Origin: Marinomonas sp. UCMA 3892
GTDB lineage: Bacteria; Pseudomonadota; Gammaproteobacteria; Pseudomonadales; Marinomonadaceae
Assembly: GCF_012726345.1 (NCBI RefSeq)
Contig: NZ_PTXN01000011.1
Coordinates: forward strand, 74,505-138,504
Direction of reading: 5' to 3'
Length of the DNA stretch: 64,000 bases
Shown: positions 1 through 8,313 of the stretch, piece by piece
Layout: each line of letters starts with the position of its first letter
How positions within the stretch are numbered: position 1 is the first letter of the stretch
Position numbers and translations under genes: made by a program
Notes under the pieces: generated by a model
Databases searched by the model: none
Told to the model about the DNA's origin: nothing
What the model saw: the letters and a program-made list of their open reading frames with translations, nothing else

Positions 1-2
1 AT

Positions 3-431
3 ATCTCGACCAAAAAGCAAGCTGAGGCTAATGCCAAAGACCCACAATTTACGATTTATGATAATGTAAATGGTCAAGATGTTGACTATAAGCAACAAAG
101 CTTAAAAACTAAATCTGGACTTCAAAACACTCGTGATTACGTTTCAGAAATTGAGCGACTAACAGCCCCAAATTCACCGAGTAGTACTAATGCCAGCTCT
201 ACTGGCCCAGTTCCTGCTCCTATTATTATGACAGAAGACGTTGCGTTGGAAATGATGCAATTTTGGTATAACCAATCTGACGACGCGACTCGTAAAGATA
301 CTCGTATCTGGATAGCAGATGATATGTATAAGCCAACAGTTGCTAATATCCAGCTGGAAATGTTTCAATTTTGGTTCAATAAAGCCGACAAAGAAGCGAA
401 AAAGGCCTTACAGGCTTGGCTTGTTGAATAG
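3..431 (+). CDS. 3' end of an unrecognised protein (possibly DUF2057/CsgI-like), start outside window
   Basis: The frame is open from the window edge to a TAG at 429-431, giving about 142 C-terminal residues. A Ser/Pro-rich linker (about residues 54-73 of the visible part) precedes a C-terminal part in which one motif occurs twice: VALEMMQFWYNQSDD and then IQLEMFQFWFNKADK, each followed by a charged stretch and a Trp-containing end (RIWI, QAWL). Paired FWYNQAD-like tails recall DUF2057 (YccT/CsgI-type periplasmic proteins), but this is memory of the family, not a search result. The stop lies 5 nt before an IS3 element, and the terminator beyond that IS (1752-1782) may originally have belonged to this gene. 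Confidence 0.55.
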   Translation: MSTKKQAEANAKDPQFTIYDNVNGQDVDYKQQSLKTKSGLQNTRDYVSEIERLTAPNSPSSTNASSTGPVPAPIIMTEDVALEMMQFWYNQSDDATRKDTRIWIADDMYKPTVANIQLEMFQFWFNKADKEAKKALQAWLVE

Positions 432-436
432 CACAT

Positions 437-460
437 TGTCTCGTCCTAAAATACGTTGAC
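437..460 (+). repeat. IS3 element terminal inverted repeat (orfB-proximal end)
   Basis: Begins TGTCTCGTCCTAAAATACG. It matches the reverse complement of 1720-1743 at 20 of 24 bases, with mismatches at positions 5, 12, 18 and 22 of the repeat. Confidence 0.9.
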
Positions 461-468
461 GATTTTTG

Positions 469-1308
469 TTAAGCCAGTATGGATTCCATACTGGCTTTTT
501 CATGCACTTCTTCTGGTGTTTTCATATTTAGACTTAAGTGAGGTCGATACCTATTATAAATATCAATAGACTCACTAATATGCCTTTCTAACTCTTTAAA
601 AGTTCTGCATCTTCCAATCAAAAATTCTTGCTTCAATATGCCATTCACCCTTTCTGCTAACGCATTTTGGTAGCAGTCATAGCCATCTGTCATCGACGGT
701 CGTATTTTATTACGTTGTAATTCTTTTTGATAAAGAGCCGAACAATACTGCGACCCTCTATCTGAATGATGCGTTAGTGGCTTTGTCGTTTTACGAGACT
801 GAACCGCTTTCTTTAAGGCTTTAACGACATTGTCTGCTTTCATATCATGACTGAGTTTATACCCCATGATTTTTCGATTAAAAGCGTCTGTCACAAGCGA
901 GAGATAATGCACACCTTCATCACTTTCTACATAGGTAATATCGCTCACAAACACTTCTTCTGACCTTGTCGGTTGATGACCTGCTAAGAGATTCGGGTAC
1001 TTCTTCATCCAGTGTTTACTGTCCGTTGTCTTGGTATAGCTACGTTTTGGCTTAACCAAGAGACCTTCTTCTCTTAAATAACGAAACAAGCCATCTCGAC
1101 CGAGCTTTATATCCCGCTCTTTCAGTTTATCTTTCAGCAGAAAATATAACTTTCTTGTACCAAGTCTAGGCATGAAACGACGTATATCCATCACCAAGTC
1201 TTTAACAATGGATAGACGGTCTTGTTGTATTAGCTGCCTCTGCTCTTGTTGATAGACAGCTTGCCTGCTAATGCCAAGAAGCTGACAAGAACGGCTTAAA
1301 CTGATTTT
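469..1308 (-). CDS. IS3-family transposase OrfB (DDE integrase core), made by -1 frameshift
   Basis: This is the catalytic half of the transposase: an HTH_21-like N-terminus and an rve integrase core. The DDE triad is visible as D in SDITYVES, D in HHSDRGSQY and E in NALAERVNG, the last followed by the expected K in GILKQEF. A TTG at 1197 could start a shorter product. However, the frame stays open upstream to the A6 run at 1305-1310 at the end of orfA and encodes the usual OrfB start region (KISLSRSCQLLGISRQAVY). This supports synthesis as an OrfAB fusion by -1 slippage, so the start given here is the frameshift point rather than an initiation codon. Confidence 0.9.
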   Translation of the reverse strand, partial: KISLSRSCQLLGISRQAVYQQEQRQLIQQDRLSIVKDLVMDIRRFMPRLGTRKLYFLLKDKLKERDIKLGRDGLFRYLREEGLLVKPKRSYTKTTDSKHWMKKYPNLLAGHQPTRSEEVFVSDITYVESDEGVHYLSLVTDAFNRKIMGYKLSHDMKADNVVKALKKAVQSRKTTKPLTHHSDRGSQYCSALYQKELQRNKIRPSMTDGYDCYQNALAERVNGILKQEFLIGRCRTFKELERHISESIDIYNRYRPHLSLNMKTPEEVHEKASMESILA

Positions 1309-1703
1309 TTCTTCAGTTTGAAGGCGTCTCGCTCCTTGGCTATATACTTTTTTCTAAGATTCATCCCATGTTCAGTATCTAGAATATCAACCACCGTATT
1401 GAGTAAGCGATTCCTTAATCGTTCATCTTCCAACTCTCGTTCAAGTCTTTTGATTGTTTGAGCCGGTGTCTCTTTTACTTTCGGGGATTTAGACATGGGT
1501 AGCCTCACTTTGGTAGACCAATCCATTTTGCCGTGTTTTCGAAGCCAAGTCAGCACCGTTGATCGGCCTTGGATTCCATAGATCTTTTGAGCTTGCTTAT
1601 AAGTCATGTCGCCTTTTTCAACGGCCATCACTATCTGTAATTTAAAGCCCATTGTGTAGTCGCGTTGAGTACGCTTGCGTTTGGTATTACTTGGTGTCCC
1701 CAT
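1296..1703 (-). CDS. IS3-family transposase OrfA (helix-turn-helix)
   Basis: A 135-residue DNA-binding subunit. It has an HTH of the IS3 OrfA type (FKLQIVMAVEKGDMTYKQAQ, then the YGIQGRSTVLTWLRKHG recognition region, about residues 20-56). A leucine-zipper-like coiled coil follows (IKRLERELEDERLRNRLL, about 83-100) and probably mediates OrfA/OrfAB oligomerisation. ATG at 1703 is preceded by AGGAG eight bases upstream. The gene ends LKLKKKSV-stop, and the AAAAAA run just before the stop is the likely slippery site that feeds orfB. Confidence 0.9.
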   Translation of the reverse strand: MGTPSNTKRKRTQRDYTMGFKLQIVMAVEKGDMTYKQAQKIYGIQGRSTVLTWLRKHGKMDWSTKVRLPMSKSPKVKETPAQTIKRLERELEDERLRNRLLNTVVDILDTEHGMNLRKKYIAKERDAFKLKKKSV

Positions 1704-1719
1704 AATAGGTCTCCTAGGT

Positions 1720-1743
1720 GTAAACCTATTTCAGGACGGGACA
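1720..1743 (-). repeat. IS3 element terminal inverted repeat (orfA-proximal end)
   Basis: On the minus strand it reads TGTCCCGTCCTGAAATAGG and so on, pairing with 437-460. It lies 16 bp upstream of the orfA start. Confidence 0.9.
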
Positions 1744-1751
1744 TTAGCGAC

Positions 1752-1782
1752 AAAAAAGCCGCATCAAGGATGCGGCTTTTTT
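1752..1782. terminator. Bidirectional Rho-independent terminator
   Basis: A 14-bp stem (AAAAAAGCCGCATC / GATGCGGCTTTTTT) with a 3-nt loop. A and T runs on both sides allow it to work in both directions. It serves plsC on the minus strand, and before the IS inserted it probably also ended the + strand gene that stops at 431. Confidence 0.9.
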
Positions 1783-1809
1783 ATGCTTTCAATTTAGCAT
1801 GCAGCTGAG

Positions 1810-2562
1810 CTAAAACAGAAAGTCATTTCCTTTCGGAAGTTTTGCCATTTCAGCTCGCATCCAAACATCCATTTCCTCATGTAATGCTGAGGTTTTTTTA
1901 CCTTCAGATTCAATGATAGGGCCGATAACAACGCGGATAGATCCCGGAAACTTGCGCCAGCGTTTACCAGGCCAAGTATAACCTGCATTGTGTACCACAG
2001 GCAGAATAGGCACCCCAGCAGATGTTGCTAACATAGCAGCGCCTTTGTTGAAGGCTTGCTCTTCATTAGGCGCGATTCGCGTGCCTTCAGGAAAAATCAG
2101 CACAGAACGGCCATCGTCTAAACGCTCTTTACCCTGACTGATAATTTGCTTCAAAGCATTAGTCCGCTGAGAGCGGTCAATTGCTATGGGCTGCACCATA
2201 CGCAATCCCCAGCCAAAGAAAGGCACTGACAGCAGTTCTTTCTTCAATACCGTTGAAACAGGTGCCATCAATACTTGCAGTACATAGGTCTCCCATTCAC
2301 TCTGGTGATTTGCCACCAACACAACGGGACGATTTTTGTTGATATGCTCTAAGCCAATAATCTCAACCTTCACACCACAAAAAATACGAAAGACAAATAA
2401 CAAACCTTTGTTATGCAGGTTCAAAACTGGTTGACGATAACTCTTTGGCAACAAGACCGTCGCGAAAGGCGCAAGAACACCAAATACAATGGTGGATACC
2501 ATATAGTAAATGGCAAATATTGTTGAGCCGATCCAAGATCTTGATGACTCCCATATGCTCAT
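1810..2562 (-). CDS. plsC: 1-acyl-sn-glycerol-3-phosphate acyltransferase (PlsC)
   Basis: Transfers an acyl chain to lysophosphatidate to make phosphatidate at the inner membrane. The 250-residue protein has an N-terminal hydrophobic segment (about 12-38). The acyltransferase block I is NHQSEWE (residues 85-91), so the usual HX4D is HX4E here, as in some beta- and gammaproteobacterial homologues. Block III is FPEGTR (157-162). It lies 20 bp downstream of another acyltransferase and probably shares its transcript, which ends at the 1752-1782 terminator. The family call is firm. The preferred acyl donor cannot be read from sequence. Confidence 0.88.
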   Translation of the reverse strand: MSIWESSRSWIGSTIFAIYYMVSTIVFGVLAPFATVLLPKSYRQPVLNLHNKGLLFVFRIFCGVKVEIIGLEHINKNRPVVLVANHQSEWETYVLQVLMAPVSTVLKKELLSVPFFGWGLRMVQPIAIDRSQRTNALKQIISQGKERLDDGRSVLIFPEGTRIAPNEEQAFNKGAAMLATSAGVPILPVVHNAGYTWPGKRWRKFPGSIRVVIGPIIESEGKKTSALHEEMDVWMRAEMAKLPKGNDFLF

Positions 2563-2582
2563 TAACAGCTTACTCCCTATGA

Positions 2583-3689
2583 CTATTTATTTAGATATTT
2601 TTGCTGCTGTCTCAATGGATTTGCATACATTGCCAACACAGTTTCTTTTAAGTTTTCAGGACAACGCTCAAGATAACTTGAGAATGCGCTATCGGTTGAA
2701 GGCAAGCCTTGTTGTAATGCAAGCGCAGCCTCATTGGTCGATTGAATAGCATAGTTAGTGATGATTTGACGATCTACTTCCGCAACAAATTCTTCAGGCG
2801 TTTCGAAACCATCTTTTATTACATCGCCAAAAGTTACTACCACTTTGCCTTTCTGACCAACAATGCCATTTTTAATACTGTCGATGTCTTCAAACTCGGC
2901 TTTTTCATAATTACCGGTTGTGGATTTCTGATGCAGCTCACGGGCCTTATCAAAAGCACAAGGGTCATATTCATAAGCAATCGAGACAGGTACAATTTTC
3001 AAGTTCGCCATGGCATCAGAGAAAGGTACTTTTTCTTTTTTCTGACTCATAAAGAACATTTTTATGATCGCAGGATCAGTCTGATCCAAACCATCTTTCG
3101 CACGCCCCTCTTTTTGAGCAATCCAGATATTAGCTTGGTCTTTCGTCAATGATTCAGTGATATAAGCAGATAACTGACCAAAAGCAGCCATCATTTCTCG
3201 AATACCATTCGCTGAGCGCTTCACGATAAAGCTTTTATTTAGACGCATCAGATCAGACACAAAAGGGCGACGCAATAAGTTATCCCCTATTGCAATCCGC
3301 ACCGTATCCAATCCTGCTAAGTATAAACCATAGTTAACAAAAGCCGGATCCATAGCGATATCTCTGTGATTTGACAAAAATAAATAGCCAACACCTTTCT
3401 CTAGCTTTTCAATACCGCGGTATTCAACATTCGTTGTTGTGGTTTTAATCATGCGTTCCATGTAACTTGCGACACGCATTTGAAACTCATGAACATTCGA
3501 AATATTAGCAATTTGACGCTTTAGCGCTAGCTTGACGCAAAACGCCAGCGGCGCCTTAAGAAACTTAGGCCATTGGGCAAAGCGAAAACCAATTATAGTA
3601 TTAATAAAATCTGGCATTTCGACCAAATTATTCAACACCTCAGCGACTTCATCGTCGTTATAGGGGCGTATATCGTGAAACTGATCCAT
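2583..3689 (-). CDS. Glycerol(phosphate)-type acyltransferase, PlsB/PlsC superfamily
   Basis: A 368-residue lysophospholipid/glycerol-phosphate acyltransferase-like protein. The putative catalytic block reads LSNHRDIAMDPAFVNY (about 105-120), where the acidic residue falls one position later (H108-X5-D114) than in classical NHX4D. A second conserved block, IWIAQKEGRAKDG (about 187-200), matches the IAQ(R/K)EGRAKDG version of this subfamily rather than FPEGTRS. It sits between the M16 protease (48-bp gap) and plsC (20-bp gap), all in one direction, so a phospholipid-assembly role is likely. The substrate is unknown. RBS-like GGAAA precedes the ATG. Confidence 0.75.
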   Translation of the reverse strand: MDQFHDIRPYNDDEVAEVLNNLVEMPDFINTIIGFRFAQWPKFLKAPLAFCVKLALKRQIANISNVHEFQMRVASYMERMIKTTTTNVEYRGIEKLEKGVGYLFLSNHRDIAMDPAFVNYGLYLAGLDTVRIAIGDNLLRRPFVSDLMRLNKSFIVKRSANGIREMMAAFGQLSAYITESLTKDQANIWIAQKEGRAKDGLDQTDPAIIKMFFMSQKKEKVPFSDAMANLKIVPVSIAYEYDPCAFDKARELHQKSTTGNYEKAEFEDIDSIKNGIVGQKGKVVVTFGDVIKDGFETPEEFVAEVDRQIITNYAIQSTNEAALALQQGLPSTDSAFSSYLERCPENLKETVLAMYANPLRQQQKYLNK

Positions 3690-3737
3690 TTAATTTTCCG
3701 TCAGTAAAACTGTTTTGTTTTTTGTTATAAAATATTT

Positions 3738-6659
3738 TTACAGGCTTTGAATATCAAACCCTAACGCTTCCAGTTCCGCACGTTTTGACGTTGACGTTAC
3801 CACAGCGACATTTTCATTTTCTTTCGTTAGGTAAGTCTTAGCGACTTGCTTCAGCTGTTCAAGTGTTACAGCCAAGATCTTAGCGCGAAATGCTTCTCTA
3901 TAGGCCAAACTACGACCATGCAAATGCACATAGAAATCGCTCTGCGCTTCTCCGGCAGGTGAACCAGGTTTATCCATCGAACCAATTACACCCAAAATGG
4001 CTTCTTCAAGGGCATCTTCAGTATGAGTGTCATTTAATATCCACTCGATAGACGCATCAAAGTCCGCTAAGGTTTCAGTTAAACGAGGATCACGATAAGA
4101 ATAGAAACGGAACGAGCCCGTGCTTCCATCAAACGTCGCACCACCACCGTAAGCACCACCCTGCTCGCGAATAACACGATGTAAGAAACCATTTCGTAAG
4201 AATCCACCCAAAACAGTCAATGCTGCCACATCTGGGTGCTCACCGTATGCCGTACGAAATGCTTTACTGCAAAAGCTTACCTGAGTTGATGTTAGCCAAG
4301 CCACATTCACTTTCGAGTCAACTGGCGCCATAAAGAACTTAGTTTGCACGCTGCCTGCAGGCAAATCGGCAAAAACAGCCTGAACTTCGTTCAATATACT
4401 TGCTTCATGCTGAGGCTCTGCCACCAATAAAAGCTGTTTGTTAGCTTGCAGCAATTTTTCATGCAAACGTTTAAAAATAGCCAAAACATCTTCGGCTGTT
4501 TTACTATCGGCTTTCATCGCATCATCCAACGCAATCGCTGAACGAATACCTGACATGCCACTCCATTTCTCTTGCTGTGCAGCCAAACCAGAAATCGCGC
4601 TTGAAGCCGCCGTCATAGCAAGCGAGTGGCCTTGACCGGTAATCGATTGTTCGCGACGAGCACGGCGTTGAGCCACCACCTCTTTCACTCGATTCGCTTC
4701 ATCGAAGCGAACATTAAGCATAGTGTCTTTCAACAATTCGCTCATGGCTTTAACATTTGGGACTAAGGCCTTAGACGATAAAATGAAGTACCCATTTAGC
4801 TCTTGACGATCTTCAATCGTAGCGCGAATCGAATTAGAGGCACCTAATCCGCCACAAACTTGAGCTTGACGCTCTTGAACAGCAAGGTAATCTGCTTCGC
4901 CAATGCCCAGCTCCGTCATCATTGAAGAGAACAAAGGCAAGTACTCGATTTCCTCTTCATCTAGCTCTGGTAGATCAATCACCAACTGCTGATAAACCAA
5001 GCCATTTGTGCCTTGTGGATAAAAAGTAATAGGTAAATCGCCTGCTACTTTTTCATTCTCATATTCAGGCAAGCGCGCAGGCACATCTTCTAAACCAACT
5101 TTTGGCAAAATGCTCATGTCGTCAACTTGCGATTGACGCGCTTTCAAGGCTGCACTGCGAGCAATAATTTGTTGTTTTTCAGCATCAGACAAGGCCGCTT
5201 TGATTTGACTCAAACGATCTTTTTCCGCCTGATTGCGACGCGCTTCAAGAGCATCATCGGGGCTCAATGTTAACGTTACTCGGTGCGCATTTGTCAGCAG
5301 CAAGTTGTTAATCAAGTTCGGAATATATTGCTGATCTTGAACTTTCTCACGCATTGCATTGATAACAGGATCAAGATCAAGCTGAGCAATCACATCACCC
5401 GCATGGACCGCGGTCGACAAGCCAGCCAAAATCAACTGTAAACCATAAGGATAGCTGCCACCGCCGACTTCACGTTGGCTCAATTCCAATTGATGCAACA
5501 TGGCATCAACCATGTCTTGTGGAACGCCTTTTTCAGCAATGCTTTCTAGAGTCGACAAGACTAAAGCTTCAACTTTCGGTGCATCTTCTCGTTTTACACC
5601 TTCCAATCCGCACATGAAGCTCATTTCTTTATTGCTGTCTTCAAGGCCGCACATAGGTGAAGGCGCACGACCAAGATCGCTGTTTTCCAATACTCGAAGC
5701 AAAGGTGACGCACTGTTATCTAATAACACGCTAGATAACAGTTGTGCTTCGAACTGCTGATTTAAATCGGTGCTTTCACCCAACAACCAGCCGACTACCA
5801 CATGACTACCATCTTCTTTTACTTCATCTGCCGCGTAGCCTTCTTCTACTCGTACTGGCGAGAAATAACGCTTCGCATTCGGCACACTGACTTGCTCTTC
5901 TAGGCGCTCAAAACGGCTCAGCACTTTCTCTTCGAATTCAGCTTGTAATGTTTCAGCTGGAATATCGCCAAATGTCATGAATACCGCATTGGAAGGATGG
6001 TAATGCGTGCGATAAAAAGCCAATAAATCTTGGTAAGATAAATCAGGGATATCTGTGGGCTCGCCACCAGAATTGAAATGATAGGTATTGTTCGGGAACA
6101 AGTATTTGGTTAACGTTTGCCACAACACCGATGTGGTTGAGCTCATCGCGCCTTTCATCTCATTAAATACAACGCCCTTGAACGTCAATTCTGACTCAGC
6201 ATTATCTGGCTCGGCGAACTCTAAGCGATGACCTTCCTGAGAAAAGTCCAATTCATCAAGACGCGAGAAAAACACCGCATCCAAATACACACCTAAAAGG
6301 TTATGGAAGTCTTTCTTATTCTTACTCGCAAACGGGTAAGCAGTCCAATCGGAAGACGTAAACGCGTTCATAAAGGTATTCAACGAACGGCGGATCATCA
6401 TAAAGAAAGGATCTCGTACAGGAAAACGCTCAGAGCCACACAATACTGTGTGTTCAAGAATATGCGCGACACCACAAGAATCCGTCGGAACTGTTTTTAA
6501 GCCAACTAAGAAGACATTTTCATCATTCTCAGATGCGATGTGAAAATGTTTAGCACCCGTGACGGTGTGTTCAAACTCTTGAACGGTAACATTCAGAGCA
6601 TCAATAAACTCACTGCGAAGAAACGTAAACGCTGGATGGTGCGCGGTGCTATTTGCCAT
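3738..6659 (-). CDS. M16C insulinase/presequence-protease-like zinc metallopeptidase
   Basis: A 973-residue member of the pitrilysin clan, PreP/Cym1 type. The inverted zinc motif HXXEH is HILEH at residues 66-70, inside the typical GVAHILEHTVLCGS. The distal zinc-ligand glutamate lies in FNEMKGAM at about 165. The four alpha/beta half-domains expected for a one-chain M16C enzyme fit the length. No signal peptide is visible, so it is probably a cytoplasmic oligopeptidase that degrades peptides. ATG at 6659 has a good AGGTAGAG leader. It is followed in the same direction by two acyltransferase genes with short gaps. Its link to lipid synthesis is positional only. Confidence 0.88.
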   Translation of the reverse strand: MANSTAHHPAFTFLRSEFIDALNVTVQEFEHTVTGAKHFHIASENDENVFLVGLKTVPTDSCGVAHILEHTVLCGSERFPVRDPFFMMIRRSLNTFMNAFTSSDWTAYPFASKNKKDFHNLLGVYLDAVFFSRLDELDFSQEGHRLEFAEPDNAESELTFKGVVFNEMKGAMSSTTSVLWQTLTKYLFPNNTYHFNSGGEPTDIPDLSYQDLLAFYRTHYHPSNAVFMTFGDIPAETLQAEFEEKVLSRFERLEEQVSVPNAKRYFSPVRVEEGYAADEVKEDGSHVVVGWLLGESTDLNQQFEAQLLSSVLLDNSASPLLRVLENSDLGRAPSPMCGLEDSNKEMSFMCGLEGVKREDAPKVEALVLSTLESIAEKGVPQDMVDAMLHQLELSQREVGGGSYPYGLQLILAGLSTAVHAGDVIAQLDLDPVINAMREKVQDQQYIPNLINNLLLTNAHRVTLTLSPDDALEARRNQAEKDRLSQIKAALSDAEKQQIIARSAALKARQSQVDDMSILPKVGLEDVPARLPEYENEKVAGDLPITFYPQGTNGLVYQQLVIDLPELDEEEIEYLPLFSSMMTELGIGEADYLAVQERQAQVCGGLGASNSIRATIEDRQELNGYFILSSKALVPNVKAMSELLKDTMLNVRFDEANRVKEVVAQRRARREQSITGQGHSLAMTAASSAISGLAAQQEKWSGMSGIRSAIALDDAMKADSKTAEDVLAIFKRLHEKLLQANKQLLLVAEPQHEASILNEVQAVFADLPAGSVQTKFFMAPVDSKVNVAWLTSTQVSFCSKAFRTAYGEHPDVAALTVLGGFLRNGFLHRVIREQGGAYGGGATFDGSTGSFRFYSYRDPRLTETLADFDASIEWILNDTHTEDALEEAILGVIGSMDKPGSPAGEAQSDFYVHLHGRSLAYREAFRAKILAVTLEQLKQVAKTYLTKENENVAVVTSTSKRAELEALGFDIQSL

Positions 6660-6827
6660 TCTCTACCTCGATAGAATTAGAATACGATAATTACAATATT
6701 TTGGGGCAGCTTGGAAACATTCAAGACAACATAAATCCAAGACAGCAAAGTGGCGGGATTATAGCAAAAACATGGCTTTTACTGCACGAATTAACGTGAA
6801 TACTCCCATCTAAGACGAAACAAAACA

Positions 6828-7409
6828 TTAACGCTTTTGATGTTTTTCCCAATCATCCAAGCGTACTTTTTCCGTCTTTTTAAACAACACATACACAGCA
6901 CCCAAACCACCATGGTGTCGCTGCGCGCTATGAAACGCCATAACAGCATCAAGCTCTCTCAACCATTTATTAATATGGCTTTTAATCATAGCTTGGCTAT
7001 CAGGGTCTGGCGTGCGATCCCCTTTACCATGCACAACAATAGCGACTCGAATATCGTTACGCATGCAGTCATCAACAAATTGATACACCTGCTCTCGCGC
7101 TTGAGCCACAGTATGCCTATGCAGATCTAAACGTGCATCTATGCCATACTTACCTTGTCTCAGGCGCTTAAAAACACCGTCTTGCACGCCAGAACGCTTA
7201 TACTCAAGTACATCATTGGGCTCCACTTTTTCCACATAGTCTTGCGACAAATGATTCCTGTCCGCCTCTTTAGCGATCAACGCCGCCTTTTGGCGAGCCA
7301 AAAAATCGACCTGAGGACCTTTCTTGCCCAGATACACTTCGCTTTTCTTAAGTGGCTTAATACCCGCCACCTCTTGAGCGAACAAAGACGTTTCATCTTC
7401 GTCGTTCAC
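6828..7409 (-). CDS. smrA: Smr-domain protein (SmrA-like putative endonuclease)
   Basis: A 193-residue protein with a charged N-terminus of about 85 residues and a C-terminal Smr (MutS2 C-terminal-like) domain. The domain shows LDLHRHTVAQA (about 96-106), the HGKG motif (VVHGKGDRTPD, about 127) and the final HHGGLGAVYVLFKK. Stand-alone Smr proteins of this size in proteobacteria are called SmrA/SmrB and have nicking endonuclease or RNA-related roles. Which applies here is not known. It lies 168 bp upstream of the M16 gene and downstream of the ssb terminator, so it is probably transcribed separately. Confidence 0.83.
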   Translation of the reverse strand: MNDEDETSLFAQEVAGIKPLKKSEVYLGKKGPQVDFLARQKAALIAKEADRNHLSQDYVEKVEPNDVLEYKRSGVQDGVFKRLRQGKYGIDARLDLHRHTVAQAREQVYQFVDDCMRNDIRVAIVVHGKGDRTPDPDSQAMIKSHINKWLRELDAVMAFHSAQRHHGGLGAVYVLFKKTEKVRLDDWEKHQKR

Positions 7410-7461
7410 AGCCTAAATCCTCTTTGATTTACTCGTTTCATTTAGCACACCACTATAGAAC

Positions 7462-7490
7462 AATAAAGGCCCCTAAAAGGAGCCTTTATT
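7462..7490 (-). terminator. Rho-independent terminator downstream of ssb
   Basis: Inverted repeat AATAAAGGC/GCCTTTATT with an extended GC core and an AAAA loop. It lies 43 bp after the ssb stop and before smrA. The A/T flanks give a U-rich tail on either strand. Confidence 0.75.
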
Positions 7491-7533
7491 ACTTCAACAC
7501 CAATGTATCAAAGGATTACAACTTATACGTGAT

Positions 7534-8274
7534 CTAGAACGGGATGTCATCGTCGAAATCATCAAAGTTTGGCGCTTGTTGAGGCTTTGGCTCAGGCGCT
7601 GGTGCACGTTGAGGGGCTGGCTGTGGCGCACGTTGCTGTGGTGCAGCTTGAGCTGGAGCTTGCTGTGGTGCATTACCCCAACTGCCAAATGACTGAGGCT
7701 GAGCAGCTTGTTGTGCTGGCTGATGCGCTGGTTGCTGAGGTGCTTGACCGTAACCACCTTGAGGTTGGTTAAATCCACCACCTTGCGGTGCATGCTGCTG
7801 TGGAGCCTGTTGCGCAGGCACCTGACCGTAACCTACTTGTTGAGGCGCTGCTTGCTGTGGTGCTTGGCCATAACCGCCGCCACCTTGCATAGAATCGTAG
7901 CCACCGCCTTGCTGACCTGAGTTATCACCTCGGCCGTCTAACAATTGCATTTCGTTCGCTACGATTTCTGTTGTGTAGCGTTTGATGCCGTCTTTTTCCC
8001 ACTCACGAGTACGCAATGAACCTTCTACGTATACTTTAGAACCTTTCTTAATAAAATCGCCTGCAATCTGGCCAAGACGGAAGTTACCACGATCCATAAA
8101 AGCCACGCGGTGCCATTCCGTGCGCTCTTGCATTTGACCGGTTTGCTTGTCACGCCAGCTTTCTGTTGTCGCTAAGTTAACGTTTGCAACCGCTGCGCCA
8201 GATGGCATGAAACGCACTTCGGCATCGTTGCCTGCGTTACCGATCAAAATTACTTTGTTTATTCCACGTGCCAT
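7534..8274 (-). CDS. ssb: Single-stranded DNA-binding protein (SSB)
   Basis: Binds single-stranded DNA during replication, repair and recombination. The OB-fold domain (about 1-112) starts [18 protein letters not shown] long Gln/Pro/Ala/Gly-rich linker (about 113-230) follows, then the acidic partner-binding tip DFDDDIPF at the extreme C-terminus. The ATG at 8274 is chosen over an upstream TTG (8289) because GGAGAAG lies at the right spacing before it and the OB fold begins there. At about 246 residues it is much longer than E. coli SSB (178), entirely because of the linker. It lies 39 bp after the MFS gene. Confidence 0.95.
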   Translation of the reverse strand: MARGINKVILIGNAGNDAEVRFMPSGAAVANVNLATTESWRDKQTGQMQERTEWHRVAFMDRGNFRLGQIAGDFIKKGSKVYVEGSLRTREWEKDGIKRYTTEIVANEMQLLDGRGDNSGQQGGGYDSMQGGGGYGQAPQQAAPQQVGYGQVPAQQAPQQHAPQGGGFNQPQGGYGQAPQQPAHQPAQQAAQPQSFGSWGNAPQQAPAQAAPQQRAPQPAPQRAPAPEPKPQQAPNFDDFDDDIPF

Positions 8275-8313
8275 GACGTTCTTCTCCAACTAAAAGATAG
8301 AATAGTGTTTTAC

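Larger units (their letters stand above)
437..1743 (-). mobile_element. IS3-family insertion sequence, complete
   Basis: The element is 1307 bp and starts and ends with 5'-TG...CA-3'. Its 24-nt terminal inverted repeats (437-460 and 1720-1743) match at 20 of 24 positions. It carries the two overlapping-frame transposase genes orfA and orfB typical of IS3. Both repeats and both frames look intact, so it may still be mobile. No matching 3-5 bp target duplication is visible (CAT before, TTA after). It sits just after the stop codon of the 3-431 gene and before a strong hairpin terminator. The IS3 subgroup was not assigned. Confidence 0.93.

Noticed and set aside
7569..7920. Long open frames antisense to ssb
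   Set aside because: They mirror the repetitive Gln/Pro/Ala linker codons of ssb, and their products are low-complexity with no start context.
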